36,346 nucleotides of DNA from Comamonas sp. lk (GCA_943327245.2 CALPWK020000005.1:1-36346); one strand, 5' to 3'; counted from the stretch's first letter, positions 15,291 through 24,044 are shown. Numbers and translations: made by a program. The notes: generated by a model not told the origin, from the letters alone.

Positions 15291-15794
15291 TTATTTGATA
15301 TACTTAGCTGCCAACCAGCTTTCGCTTATTGGTTGCATCCATTTAGTTTCCATTTCTGCTTTGGTGCTTACTAAATTATTAAAGTATAAAGTGTCATGTT
15401 GGATTAAGCCATTTTCTAATGCATAAGCTACTTGAGACATTGGGATGGTTTCCACTTTCTCCTTTATCCAGAATGCCAGCAGTTCTCTATGAAACATTTG
15501 TACTCCACACAGTTTTTCTATTTCTTTAATTACGTGCACGGAACTGTCTGTACTGCAACCTCCAACGCCTGTTTGTGTCTCGTCTGCCATTAGTATAATG
15601 AACTGACCATATATAATAGTTCCGAATCCTTTAACAGGAGCACCATGACTTTTCCAGTTGGTTATAAAATTTTCAAGTAGCTCTTCTATTTGAAATAATT
15701 CACCCATTCTGAAAGTTCTGTTGGATTGATATATCCAAACTTTAGATTGTGGATGAAAGTCTTCGGGTAATATGATTGACAAGTCTTCTGGCAT
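15291..15794 (-). CDS. Conserved Bacteroidota protein of unknown function
   Basis: The 167-residue protein has no signal peptide, membrane helix or nucleotide-binding loop. It has KVWIYQSNRTF near the start, then GTIIYGQFIILMADETQTG and a notable GGCSTDSSVHVIKEIE segment, and a C-terminal part ending SWLAAKYIK. I recall similar Bacteroidota proteins labelled 'ABC transporter ATPase', but no Walker A or B motif is visible here, so that label would be wrong. The conserved-looking Cys followed by Ser/Thr/Asp could be an active or metal site. It sits between a CCG-domain electron-transfer gene (24 bases) and the YffB-like gene, which suggests a redox-linked job, though this is inference. Confidence 0.7.
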   Translation of the reverse strand: MPEDLSIILPEDFHPQSKVWIYQSNRTFRMGELFQIEELLENFITNWKSHGAPVKGFGTIIYGQFIILMADETQTGVGGCSTDSSVHVIKEIEKLCGVQMFHRELLAFWIKEKVETIPMSQVAYALENGLIQHDTLYFNNLVSTKAEMETKWMQPISESWLAAKYIK

Positions 15795-15818
15795 ATTTTT
15801 AAATTATGTATAGTATTT

Positions 15819-16598
15819 CTATTGTATTGCTTTTGCAATAATTTCTGCAATATCTAGCACCTCGGTTTTAACTTCTTCGTCTCTATTTTTAATACCATCA
15901 GTCATCATTGTATTGCAAAAAGGACAAGCACTCGCCACAAAATCTGATTTCGTCTCCAAAGCCTCGTCTGCTCTTTCTGTATTAATTCTTTTATCTCCTT
16001 TTTCTTCTTCTTTAAACATCTGTGCTCCACCTGCCCCGCAACATAATCCTTTCGACTTGCATCGTTTCATTTCTCTTAACTCCATATCTAAGCTTTCTAA
16101 AACCTTTCTAGGCGCTTCGTAAATTTCATTAGCACGACCTAAATAACAACTATCATGATAGGTGATTGACTTTCCCTTCCACTCATTACTATCTGTAATT
16201 TTTATTTTTCCTTGCTCTATAAGCTCTTGTAAGAATTGGGTGTGATGTATAACTTCATAATTACCTCCTAATACAGGGTATTCGTTTTTTAAGGTATTAA
16301 AACAATGCGGACAAGTGGTTACAATTTTTTTAATATTATATCCATTTAAAACTTGAATGTTTTGATACGCCATCATTTGAAACATAAATTCATTTCCAGC
16401 CCTTCTAGCAGGGTCGCCTGTACAAGCTTCTTCCTTGCCTAAAATTGCGTAATTCACTCCTGCCTTATCTAATATAGTTGCGAATGCTTTGGTTATTTTT
16501 TGGGCTCTTTGATCAAAGCTTCCTGCACAGCCAACCCAGAATAATACCTCAGGTTGTTCTCCTTTCGCCATGAATTCAGCCATTGTGTTTACTTTCAT
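15819..16598 (-). CDS. CCG-domain (HdrB/LldE/GlpC-like) iron-sulfur or electron-transfer subunit
   Basis: The start is placed at 16598 (MKVNTMAEFM), because the longer frame to 16712 would overlap the upstream gene by 104 bases. The 259-residue cytoplasmic protein has two cysteine-rich CCG-type domains. The first includes VGCAGSFDQR, EACTGDPARR and TTCPHCFNTL; the second includes ITYHDSCYLGR, GLCCGAGGAQMF and ASACPFCNTMM. Such domains bind unusual iron-sulfur clusters in heterodisulfide reductase subunit B and in lactate or glycerol-phosphate oxidase subunits. Its upstream neighbour supplies the membrane and [4Fe-4S] part, so the two form one complex. The electron donor and acceptor are not evident. 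Confidence 0.85.
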   Translation of the reverse strand: MKVNTMAEFMAKGEQPEVLFWVGCAGSFDQRAQKITKAFATILDKAGVNYAILGKEEACTGDPARRAGNEFMFQMMAYQNIQVLNGYNIKKIVTTCPHCFNTLKNEYPVLGGNYEVIHHTQFLQELIEQGKIKITDSNEWKGKSITYHDSCYLGRANEIYEAPRKVLESLDMELREMKRCKSKGLCCGAGGAQMFKEEEKGDKRINTERADEALETKSDFVASACPFCNTMMTDGIKNRDEEVKTEVLDIAEIIAKAIQ

Positions 16599-16608
16599 AC
16601 AATAAGAT

Positions 16609-17883
16609 TTATAATTGAGAAGTCCAGGCGTCTCTGTCGTCTGGTGAAAACTTCCAAGGTGCAAAATTATTTTCAATATTACTAAACATGCCATTCCATT
16701 CAGCTGGGGCATTACTTTCTTCCATCACTAATGATCTTCTTAATTCCAATATAATATCCATTGGGGAAATACTTACTGGACATTCTTCCACACAAGCATT
16801 ACATGTTGTACATGCTCTCAACTCTTCAACAGTGATGTAATCATGTAATAACGATTTTCCATCGGCTATAAATGTTTTATTGGTATCTATATTTTTCCCA
16901 ACAGCTTCTAACCTATCACGTGTGGACATCATGATTTTTCTTGGACTTAATAATTTTCCAGTCAGGTTTGCGGGGCAGGCAGCACTGCATCTTCCACATT
17001 CGGTGCAACTGTAAGCGTCCATTAAATTTTTCCAACTTAAATCCATTACATCTTTTGCGCCAAATTTTTCCGGAGCAGTTGCTTCAGTTGGAGCCATTTC
17101 TGGCTGCATAGCATATAATACTTCGTTTTGAATTGACTGCATATTGTGCATCTTTCCTTTGGGTTCCAAAGGAGCATAATAAGCATTAGGGAATGCCAAT
17201 ATAATATGCAAATGCTTTGAATAGGGCAAGTAGTTCATGAATGCATAAATACCAATAATATGTATCCACCAAGCAGTATGCTCTATGCCTGCTAATTGAT
17301 TTTCGTTAAAACTGTTGAATAAGGGCTTTAAATAGCTAGAAATTAAAAAATGTGTTGCCGGATCTGTGGCATTCATTATTAAAAACAAACTCATTAAAAC
17401 AACTTCTGTAATTAAAATAATATTTGCATCTGACCGAGGCCATCCGTTTAAGTCTTTACTAATGAATCTTTTTAGTCGAATAATATTACGACGACTATAA
17501 AAAATAATACAAGCAATTAAAACTAATGCGGCAAGCACTTCGAAACTATTTATCAAGATAGTATAATAGCTTCCTAATAAAGGAGCGAAAATTCGATGAC
17601 TCCCCGTTATTCCGTCTATGATAATTTCAAGTAATTCAATATTAATTATAATAAAACCTACATAAAGAAATATATGTAAAATGGCTACTAATGGGTTACG
17701 AAACATCTTTTTTTGGCCTAATGCCAATATTAATACTTGCTTCCATCTATCTCCTGGACGGTCATTTATAAAAGCTGCTTTGCCTATTAGAATATTACGT
17801 CTAATAGTCAATAAGTTTTTACCAAAAAGGAATAAGGCAGTACCAGTAAGTATACTAAACAGTATTTCAGCAATTAAAGCCAT
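16609..17883 (-). CDS. Membrane [4Fe-4S] dicluster electron-transfer protein (HdrC/NarI-like fusion)
   Basis: The 424-residue protein begins with membrane helices: an N-terminal one, then several between about residues 65 and 235, resembling the NarI/DsrM heme b region. A cytoplasmic ferredoxin-like domain follows with two clusters, SCTECGRCSAACP and ACTTCNACVEECP, each a complete CxxCxxCxxxCP set. This is the usual partner of CCG-domain proteins in Bacteroidota and may pass electrons between the quinone pool and a soluble acceptor. The CCG gene starts 10 bases after its stop. It is the first gene of the four-gene minus-strand unit, with a possible TAAATTTG promoter box at 17917-17924. Confidence 0.85.
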   Translation of the reverse strand: MALIAEILFSILTGTALFLFGKNLLTIRRNILIGKAAFINDRPGDRWKQVLILALGQKKMFRNPLVAILHIFLYVGFIIINIELLEIIIDGITGSHRIFAPLLGSYYTILINSFEVLAALVLIACIIFYSRRNIIRLKRFISKDLNGWPRSDANIILITEVVLMSLFLIMNATDPATHFLISSYLKPLFNSFNENQLAGIEHTAWWIHIIGIYAFMNYLPYSKHLHIILAFPNAYYAPLEPKGKMHNMQSIQNEVLYAMQPEMAPTEATAPEKFGAKDVMDLSWKNLMDAYSCTECGRCSAACPANLTGKLLSPRKIMMSTRDRLEAVGKNIDTNKTFIADGKSLLHDYITVEELRACTTCNACVEECPVSISPMDIILELRRSLVMEESNAPAEWNGMFSNIENNFAPWKFSPDDRDAWTSQL

Positions 17884-17916
17884 ATTAATAATTTATAGGT
17901 ATTTAGTGGGTCGCTA

Positions 17917-17924
17917 CAAATTTA
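17917..17924 (-). promoter_or_regulatory. Possible -7 promoter box of the Fe-S operon
   Basis: The minus strand reads TAAATTTG, a full match to TAnnTTTG, 34 bases before the start codon. No good -33 TTTG is seen at the expected distance. The rest of the 17884-18068 gap between the divergent genes shows only a weak TAATTTG (18025-18031) that might serve the phosphohexomutase. Confidence 0.35.
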
Positions 17925-18068
17925 ACCCATTTATACAAGTATCATTCCTAAAATACCCTCAAATAATGCACAATCCACCTACAAACTAATCTCATTTTTA
18001 TGGGGTCATTTAAAGAGAATTATTTAATTTGCCGGTATTCCAATTAATTGTTGATTAATACCTAATTT

Positions 18069-19796
18069 ATGAGTCAAGCCATTGAACAAAAAGTAGCTAC
18101 CTGGTTAGCGGGTAATTATGACGAAGCAACTAAAAATGCGGTTCATGATTTACAAGCAAATCATCCCAATGAATTAGCGGAATCCTTTTACAAAAATTTG
18201 GAGTTTGGAACAGGTGGCTTACGAGGTATTATGGGCGTAGGTACTAATCGTATCAATAAATATACCATTGGAATGGCTACTCAAGGTTTTGCTAATTATT
18301 TAAAGAAGTCATTTCCTAGTGAGCCTATTTCGGTGGCTATTGCCCACGATAGCAGAAATAATTCAAGATTTTTTGCAGAAACCACTGCCAACGTTTTTGC
18401 TGCAAATGGTTTTACGGTTTATTTATTTGAAGCATTAAGGCCAACCCCGGAATTGAGTTTTGCTATTAGAAATTTACATTGTAAAGCGGGAGTTGTTTGT
18501 ACGGCATCCCATAATCCTAAAGAGTATAATGGATATAAAGCCTATTGGAACGACGGGGGACAATTAGTACCTCCACATGATACAAATGTAATAACAGAAG
18601 TGGAAGCTATACAATCGGTAGACGATGTTAAATGGTCGGGTGGAGAAGCGAATATTCAATTATTAGGAGAACACATGGATGCTAAGTATATTAAAATGCT
18701 TAAATCACTTAGTGTGTATCCTGAAATTATTGCGCAACAACAAGACCTAAAAATTGTATACACGCCTATCCACGGCACAGGTATTACCTTAGTCCCAAAA
18801 GTACTAGCCGAATTTGGTTTTAAAAATGTACATGTGGTAGCAGCCCAGTCAATACCAGACGGCAATTTTCCTACTGTAATATATCCAAACCCTGAAGAGA
18901 GTGAAACGATGAGTTTGGGAATGGCGGAAGCAAAAGCGTTAGATGCGGATATTTTATTAGGAACCGACCCTGATGCAGACAGAGTAGGTATTGCAGTTAA
19001 GAATCACAAAGGGGAATGGGTTTTAATGAATGGCAACCAAACTGCGGTATTAGCATTTGCCTATATGATGGAAGCTAGAAAAGCAAAAGGAATAGCCGCA
19101 CCTAATGACATGGTGGTTACCACAATCGTAACTACTGCAATGATTAATGAAGTAGCTAAACAGAATCATGTTGCTTGTTATAATGTATTAACTGGGTTTA
19201 AATGGATTGCTGAACTAGTTAAGGAAAAAGAGGGTAAAGAAAATTATATTATTGGCGGAGAAGAAAGCTTTGGTTTAATGATAGGGGATCAAATAAGAGA
19301 CAAGGATGCGGTGAGTGCAGTTGCACTTTTGTGTGAAATGGCAGCGTATGAAAAAAGTAAAGGGAAATCACTTTTTGATAAAATGATTGACTTGTATATG
19401 CAATACGGTTTTTATTATGAAAACCTTATCAGCATTACCAAAAAAGGGATGAATGGGCAGCAGGAAATTGCAAATATGATGCAAGGATATCGGGAATCCC
19501 CCCCAGCTATTATTAATGGGTCTAAAATTTCTATTTTGTTAGACTACGAATTGCAAGTAGGTAAAAACTTAATTACAGGGGAGACTTGGAAAATTAATTT
19601 ACCAAAAAGTAATGTGTTGCAATTTATAACAGAAGATGGAAGCAAAATTTCAGCTAGACCTAGTGGAACAGAACCTAAGATTAAATTTTATTTTAGTGTA
19701 AGTACTACTTTAACAGATAAAACTCAATTTGATACTCAGTATCAATTATTACAAGACAAAATAAAAGGCATTATCACGGATATGCAATTAAACTAA
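18069..19796 (+). CDS. Phosphohexomutase (phosphoglucomutase/phosphomannomutase, PGM2-like)
   Basis: The 575-residue enzyme of the alpha-D-phosphohexomutase superfamily moves phosphate between C1 and C6 of hexoses. All four sites are visible: the phosphoserine loop VCTASHNPKEYNGYK (Ser147), the magnesium loop GTDPDADRVGI, the sugar-binding GGEESFG and the phosphate-binding RPSGTEPKIKFY. Length and the N-terminal FGTGGLRGIMGVG match the PGM2/phosphopentomutase-like branch common in Bacteroidota. Whether glucose or mannose phosphate is preferred cannot be read off. It is followed after 9 bases by pcm. Confidence 0.92.
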   Translation: MSQAIEQKVATWLAGNYDEATKNAVHDLQANHPNELAESFYKNLEFGTGGLRGIMGVGTNRINKYTIGMATQGFANYLKKSFPSEPISVAIAHDSRNNSRFFAETTANVFAANGFTVYLFEALRPTPELSFAIRNLHCKAGVVCTASHNPKEYNGYKAYWNDGGQLVPPHDTNVITEVEAIQSVDDVKWSGGEANIQLLGEHMDAKYIKMLKSLSVYPEIIAQQQDLKIVYTPIHGTGITLVPKVLAEFGFKNVHVVAAQSIPDGNFPTVIYPNPEESETMSLGMAEAKALDADILLGTDPDADRVGIAVKNHKGEWVLMNGNQTAVLAFAYMMEARKAKGIAAPNDMVVTTIVTTAMINEVAKQNHVACYNVLTGFKWIAELVKEKEGKENYIIGGEESFGLMIGDQIRDKDAVSAVALLCEMAAYEKSKGKSLFDKMIDLYMQYGFYYENLISITKKGMNGQQEIANMMQGYRESPPAIINGSKISILLDYELQVGKNLITGETWKINLPKSNVLQFITEDGSKISARPSGTEPKIKFYFSVSTTLTDKTQFDTQYQLLQDKIKGIITDMQLN

Positions 19797-19805
19797 AAGA
19801 TAAGC

Positions 19806-20468
19806 ATGAGTAAAATAGAAGATGCCTATCTACATAAAGGCTTGAGAAGGCAGCTTGTAGCGCAATTAAAGGAGAAGGGTATTACAGACAATCAAGTATT
19901 AGAAGCTATTGGCGCTATTCCAAGACATTTTTTCTTAGATTCTGCTTTTGATAAGATAGCTTATGAGGACCGTGCTTTTCCTATTGCCGCTAATCAAACT
20001 ATTTCCCAACCATATACTGTTGCTTATCAAACTCAGTTACTTCAAATAAAGCAAGGAGATAAGGTACTAGAAATAGGTACTGGAAGTATGTATCAATCAA
20101 CCGTCTTAGCCGCTTTGGGAGCAGAGGTATATACTATTGAGCGTCAAAAACAGTTATTTGAAAAAACAAATAACTATATATTTAGAAAGGACTATCCGAA
20201 TGTGTATTTTCATTTTGGAGACGGATTTGAGGGCTTGCCTCAATTGGCTCCTTTTGATAAAATATTAATTACTGCAGCCGCTCCAGAGATCCCCGAAAGA
20301 CTTTGGGAACAATTAAAAATAGGAGGGATGATGGTAATTCCAGTTGACGAATCTGAAACTTCACAACGTATGTTAAGACTTACTAAGAAAAAAGACGGCA
20401 CAGAAAAAATAGAATCCTTTGACGAATTTTCTTTTGTTCCAATGTTGTCTGGAAAAACAAAAAGCTAA
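19806..20468 (+). CDS. pcm: Protein-L-isoaspartate O-methyltransferase
   Basis: The enzyme methylates isoaspartyl residues of aged proteins with S-adenosylmethionine, starting their repair. The 220-residue product has the family N-terminus (IPRHFFLD, AYEDRAFPI, QTISQPYTVAYQ), the SAM-binding motif I VLEIGTGSMYQSTVLA, motif II FDKILITAAAPEIP and LKIGGMMVIPV. Motif I reads GTGSMYQ instead of the usual GTGSGYQ. It is probably co-transcribed with the preceding phosphohexomutase gene. Its last codons and stop fall inside the terminator stem at 20457-20490. Confidence 0.93.
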   Translation: MSKIEDAYLHKGLRRQLVAQLKEKGITDNQVLEAIGAIPRHFFLDSAFDKIAYEDRAFPIAANQTISQPYTVAYQTQLLQIKQGDKVLEIGTGSMYQSTVLAALGAEVYTIERQKQLFEKTNNYIFRKDYPNVYFHFGDGFEGLPQLAPFDKILITAAAPEIPERLWEQLKIGGMMVIPVDESETSQRMLRLTKKKDGTEKIESFDEFSFVPMLSGKTKS

Positions 20469-20490
20469 ACCGTGTGGTTTAGCTTTTTGT
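20457..20490. terminator. Bidirectional terminator after pcm
   Basis: A perfect 15-base-pair stem (20457-20471 and 20476-20490, loop GTGT) ends in AAAAA and TTTTT runs, so it can stop transcription both ways. It lies between pcm and the convergent receptor gene. The pcm stop codon (20466-20468) is in the left arm. Confidence 0.9.
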
Positions 20491-20527
20491 TTTGGAGTCC
20501 CCTAAAATTATTCAGGTAACATATATT

Positions 20528-23134
20528 TTATTGTGGCACTTGATCCATTCCTGCACCATCTCCTGTATTGCTACTTTTTCTTCTTAATAAATTCACATCA
20601 AACTTTCCAAAACGTAGACTAAAGTTCAATCTAAATAATTGTTGGTCTCTAACTCTTGTTGAATTTTGAATAAAGTATTGACTTTGAGAGAAGGTTTTAT
20701 TGATTCTTGTTTTGAATACGTCGTTTACACTAAAGGATAAACTAGCTGTCTTACCGCCCTTTAAACTCCATTCTTTTCTAAGCGCCATATCAAAATCGTA
20801 TACAGGCAAATTATACCCTTGAGCAGTAGATTGTGGTCCACCAAAACCGCCACCACCTGGTCCACCACGACCGCCACCACCACTGCTACTTCCACCTGGA
20901 GGTAAAATTGTTTTAGCTTGGTATTGACCACTAAATTGGTAGCTTAATCCTTTTCCGATTTTAAAAGTGTTATTCATTTTACTAAACCAGCTAGTCAAGT
21001 CGTTGTCAACATTTTGACCAGGTATAGTTGCTTGAATTGCAGACTTGAACAAGTTAAAGCTCAAGTTTAAATCCCACCATTTTGTTACTGCAGTTTTATT
21101 ACTTAATTCTAAACCATATACCACGGCCGTATTTGCGTTGATAGAAGAACTAAAATAAGCACTATCGTTATTGTTCGCAGGGTTGATATCTCTATAAACA
21201 TAACCAGTAATCAAGTCAGTACTGTATTTATAATAAGCGGTCGCTAAAAAGTTAGATCCTTTTTTATAGGCGTTATTGTAAGCCACTTCAAAAGAGTGTG
21301 TGAACTGTGGTTTTAACTTTGGGTTACCAATAGTAATATTTTGAGGATCACTATAATCAGGGAAAGGCAATAATTGGAAGAAGTTAGGAGGACTAATTCT
21401 TTTTGAATAGTTGAATTGAAAGTCTTCCTTGTCATTCTTTTTATAATTAATGAAAGCACTTGGGAATAATGAAATTGGGTAGTTCATTGAGAATGGGTCT
21501 GGAATAGAAGTTATAGTGTGTATATTATAAGTAGTTCCATCGTAAGCTCTGCTTTCCGCTCTTAGTCCTAATTGGTAACCCCATTTGTTACGTTTCATAT
21601 TAATATTCGTGTAAGCTGCATATACTTTCTCATTGTAATCATATTGCTTACTTATGTCTGCTAATAAAACCTCACTTCGGTATTGATCTCTACTATTAAA
21701 TTCTGAACGATAATTATATTTTAATCCTGATTCGAATTTAATATCTCCTTTAAATTCTCTAGCATAGTCAATATTTGCAGAGTAGTTTTTATTCGTTCCA
21801 GTTCCAATACTTCTTTGATTTAAAAGACTAGAATTTATTAATGACCAGTTACTATTTTCTGCTTGATTATAATTAAAATCGGTTGTTAATTCATGTCCCT
21901 TTTCTTCAAATAAATGCTTATAACTTAATTGAGCTCCCTTGTTTAAGAATTCAAAATGGGAGGTATTTTCTAAATTATATTGCTTTGTAATACCTGATTT
22001 AATAGAATCAATAATTTGGTCACCACTATTATTAAAAGAGCCCTTTACAATATTACCGTATAAAGAGAACGTGTTTCTATTGTCTGGTAAAAAGTCAAAT
22101 CCAGCACGATAAAAATTAAAGGTTCCATTATTAGTATTATTATTGATTGTCTTTATACTTGTTGGAACGGCTGCTCCAATAATCTCTCTTGTTGTTTCTG
22201 AAGTTCCAATAGACTTTCTACCCATGGTGTTAGCGGTTAGGGAGTAGTTAAATTTATTGTCTCTAACATTCAAATCTCCACCACCATTAAATTTACCTCT
22301 CATGTCAATGCCGGTTCTAATACCACCATTATAACCATTCTTTCTATTCTTCTTTAATACTATATTAAGTATACCAGCGTTGCCGCCCGTAGCGTCATAC
22401 TTAGCAGAAGGGTTAGTGATAATCTCCACTCTATCAATAATGTCTGCTGGAATTTGGTCCAATGTCAAGGTAGTAGGGCGGTTGTCTATTAACAAAGTGG
22501 GTGCTGCATTTCTCAAAGTAACATTACCATCAATGTCCACATTTAAGTTAGGTATGTTTTTCATTACTTCCACAGCAGTTTGACCAGTACTAGTTAAATT
22601 CTTGTCAACATTAAAAACCTTACGGTCAATGCCCATTTCAAATTGAGGTCTAGCTGTTGAAGATACTGTTACACTTTGCAAGTCGGTAGATGATTCCTCT
22701 AACTTAATATTACCTAAATCTTTGTCTACCAATGACATCATTTCTTGCATATTTTGGCCGCCATTCATTTTTATGTTAAAACTCAATGTCTTTTCCAATT
22801 TCTTAAAACCTACTCCAGAAATGATCAATTTAAAATTGCCCATGATAGACAAGTTTTCAAAACTAAAATCACCATTGGAAGCGGTCAACATAGTTCCTAA
22901 AATAACTTCGCTTGTTTTTTTAGTAGTAGGGTCAAACTTGCTTCCTTTTAATTGAATGGTAGCTCCGTCAATTGCTTTTTTGTTGGCGTCTACAATTTTG
23001 CCATAAAAATGTCCCATATTCATGGAGGCAGCTCCCCCAGCTCTAGCTCCGGCAGGAATCTGCGCAATGCCGGTTAACTGAACTAGTAATAAACCCAATA
23101 CAATACATATATTTTTCATAATCTTACTTTTCAT
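20528..23134 (-). CDS. TonB-linked outer-membrane beta-barrel receptor-like protein
   Basis: The 868-residue protein has a signal peptide (about 1-24; the ATG at 23119 is an alternative start). A CarboxypepD_reg-like beta-sandwich follows (about 42-130: FYGKIVDANKKAIDGATIQLKG), then a plug-like domain (about 155-270) with TAVEVMKNIPNLNVDIDGNV, LIDNRPTTLTLDQIPADIIDRVEIITNPSAKYDATG in several parts. The rest is a long beta-barrel of the OMP_b-brl_3 type. No SusD gene is next to it, so it is not a classical SusCD glycan system, and the ligand is unknown. A glycine- and proline-rich stretch of about 20 residues (around 746-766) lies in a barrel loop. A perfect inverted repeat lies just before the start codon. 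Confidence 0.87.
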   Translation of the reverse strand: MKSKIMKNICIVLGLLLVQLTGIAQIPAGARAGGAASMNMGHFYGKIVDANKKAIDGATIQLKGSKFDPTTKKTSEVILGTMLTASNGDFSFENLSIMGNFKLIISGVGFKKLEKTLSFNIKMNGGQNMQEMMSLVDKDLGNIKLEESSTDLQSVTVSSTARPQFEMGIDRKVFNVDKNLTSTGQTAVEVMKNIPNLNVDIDGNVTLRNAAPTLLIDNRPTTLTLDQIPADIIDRVEIITNPSAKYDATGGNAGILNIVLKKNRKNGYNGGIRTGIDMRGKFNGGGDLNVRDNKFNYSLTANTMGRKSIGTSETTREIIGAAVPTSIKTINNNTNNGTFNFYRAGFDFLPDNRNTFSLYGNIVKGSFNNSGDQIIDSIKSGITKQYNLENTSHFEFLNKGAQLSYKHLFEEKGHELTTDFNYNQAENSNWSLINSSLLNQRSIGTGTNKNYSANIDYAREFKGDIKFESGLKYNYRSEFNSRDQYRSEVLLADISKQYDYNEKVYAAYTNINMKRNKWGYQLGLRAESRAYDGTTYNIHTITSIPDPFSMNYPISLFPSAFINYKKNDKEDFQFNYSKRISPPNFFQLLPFPDYSDPQNITIGNPKLKPQFTHSFEVAYNNAYKKGSNFLATAYYKYSTDLITGYVYRDINPANNNDSAYFSSSINANTAVVYGLELSNKTAVTKWWDLNLSFNLFKSAIQATIPGQNVDNDLTSWFSKMNNTFKIGKGLSYQFSGQYQAKTILPPGGSSSGGGGRGGPGGGGFGGPQSTAQGYNLPVYDFDMALRKEWSLKGGKTASLSFSVNDVFKTRINKTFSQSQYFIQNSTRVRDQQLFRLNFSLRFGKFDVNLLRRKSSNTGDGAGMDQVPQ

Positions 23135-23142
23135 ATTTATTG

Positions 23143-23158
23143 GACTTCAAATGAAGTC
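23143..23158. repeat. Inverted repeat just upstream of the receptor gene
   Basis: GACTTCA and TGAAGTC, seven bases each, are separated by AA and lie 8 bases before the ATG at 23134. It may be an operator or a small mRNA hairpin at the ribosome-binding region. The role is unproven. Confidence 0.45.
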
Positions 23159-23260
23159 AATTGTTTAATCAAGGGGTCAAATATCGACCATATATAATAA
23201 CAATGGTTTCTAGATAGTATAAACGGTAATTATACCTTAATCAACAGCCCTATTGAATGA

Positions 23261-23788
23261 CTAAAAAAGGGAAATAACATAACAAGTTAGTAAACCCCAT
23301 ACAAGGCCAGTTATAAATGCCGCAATTCTAAATTTAAAAGTGGCTTTCATGACAATTATTTCTATTGCAGGTGCTATTTTTTGATTAAAATTAGCTTTAA
23401 AATCTGCTTCTAAATTTTTGCTAAACTGAGTAATTAAAGTGGGGAATAAATTGCTTAGTTCTTCCATAAATACAGATTTAAGCTGTGAAATGGTTTTATC
23501 CCCTATAAACATGGAAATCATAGGGAGTTTCTCCCCAATTTTATTTCTAAAAAAATCATCCAATTTATCCTCTATAAATGGCATTACTTGGTCCAGTTGT
23601 TTCCCCATTTGATCTTGGCCTAGCAACTGATCCAATGACCATTGCTGCACTAGTGGATACAAAGCGCCTTCCCATTTATAACCAAATAAATTAACTGGTT
23701 GATAAGGAAAGAATAATAGTTTAACAAAAGACCAACTCAATAACCATGCAAATACAGCAGTCATTAAAGGAATTAGTATAAAATTCAT
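23261..23788 (-). CDS. DUF445-like membrane protein
   Basis: The 175-residue protein has a membrane helix at each end (about 3-24 and about 152-173). Between them is a mostly helical domain with amphipathic segments such as KQLDQVMPFIEDKLDDFF and LEADFKANFNQKIAPAIE. The N-terminal pattern FVKLLFFPYQPVNLFGYKWEGALYP resembles the DUF445 start (helix, KMLF-P, then a GxxP turn). The function of DUF445 proteins is not firmly known. The gene stands alone downstream of tRNA-His on the same strand, with the tRNA terminator between them. Confidence 0.7.
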   Translation of the reverse strand: MNFILIPLMTAVFAWLLSWSFVKLLFFPYQPVNLFGYKWEGALYPLVQQWSLDQLLGQDQMGKQLDQVMPFIEDKLDDFFRNKIGEKLPMISMFIGDKTISQLKSVFMEELSNLFPTLITQFSKNLEADFKANFNQKIAPAIEIIVMKATFKFRIAAFITGLVWGLLTCYVISLF

Positions 23789-23807
23789 ATCAATTTTCTT
23801 TTACATT

Positions 23808-23842
23808 AAAAAACCCATCCCGATAATCGGGACAGGTTTTTT
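23808..23842. terminator. Terminator after tRNA-His
   Basis: AAAAAACC (23808-23815) pairs with GGTTTTTT (23835-23842), and CCCGAT (23819-23824) with ATCGGG (23826-23831), with a small internal loop between. On the minus strand it follows the tRNA 3' end by a few bases and ends in a T run. Confidence 0.75.
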
Positions 23843-23846
23843 AGGG

Positions 23847-23921
23847 GGAGAACGATGGGTCTCGAACCCACGGCCTACAGTGCCACAAACTGTCGCTCTA
23901 ACCTACTGAGCTACGCCCTCC
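23847..23921 (-). tRNA. tRNA-His (anticodon GTG)
   Basis: Read on the minus strand, the 75-base gene folds as a full cloverleaf: acceptor arms GAGGGCG and CGTTCTC, D-arm TAGCTCAGTAGG, anticodon stem ACAGT/ACTGT around the loop TTGTGGC, and T-arm GTGGGTTCGAGACCCAT. The anticodon is at 23884-23886. The extra 5' G (23921) opposite C73 (23847) is the special G-1:C73 pair of tRNA-His and confirms identity. The 3' CCA is not encoded and must be added. Confidence 0.95.
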
Positions 23922-23932
23922 ATTTTGGGTCG

Positions 23933-23964
23933 CAAAAATACGGTTAAATAAAGAATCTATAAAA
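23933..23964 (-). promoter_or_regulatory. Likely promoter of tRNA-His
   Basis: On the minus strand, TATTTTTG (23933-23940) matches TAnnTTTG, with TTTT at the -33 place 20 bases further upstream. The expected start of transcription lies a few bases before the tRNA. Confidence 0.5.
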
Positions 23965-24044
23965 TTAGTTTTCTTGTTTTTATAAAATTATGATAAAAAG
24001 TACCCGAATATCATAGAATAACTGCTTTCAAACCCATTTTATGC

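Noticed and set aside
15291-15794. 'ABC transporter ATPase' label for the unknown protein
   Set aside because: No Walker A, Walker B or signature motif is present in the 167 residues.
16599-16712. Longer N-terminus of the CCG-domain protein
   Set aside because: It would overlap the upstream Fe-S gene by 104 bases and adds sequence unlike the family.
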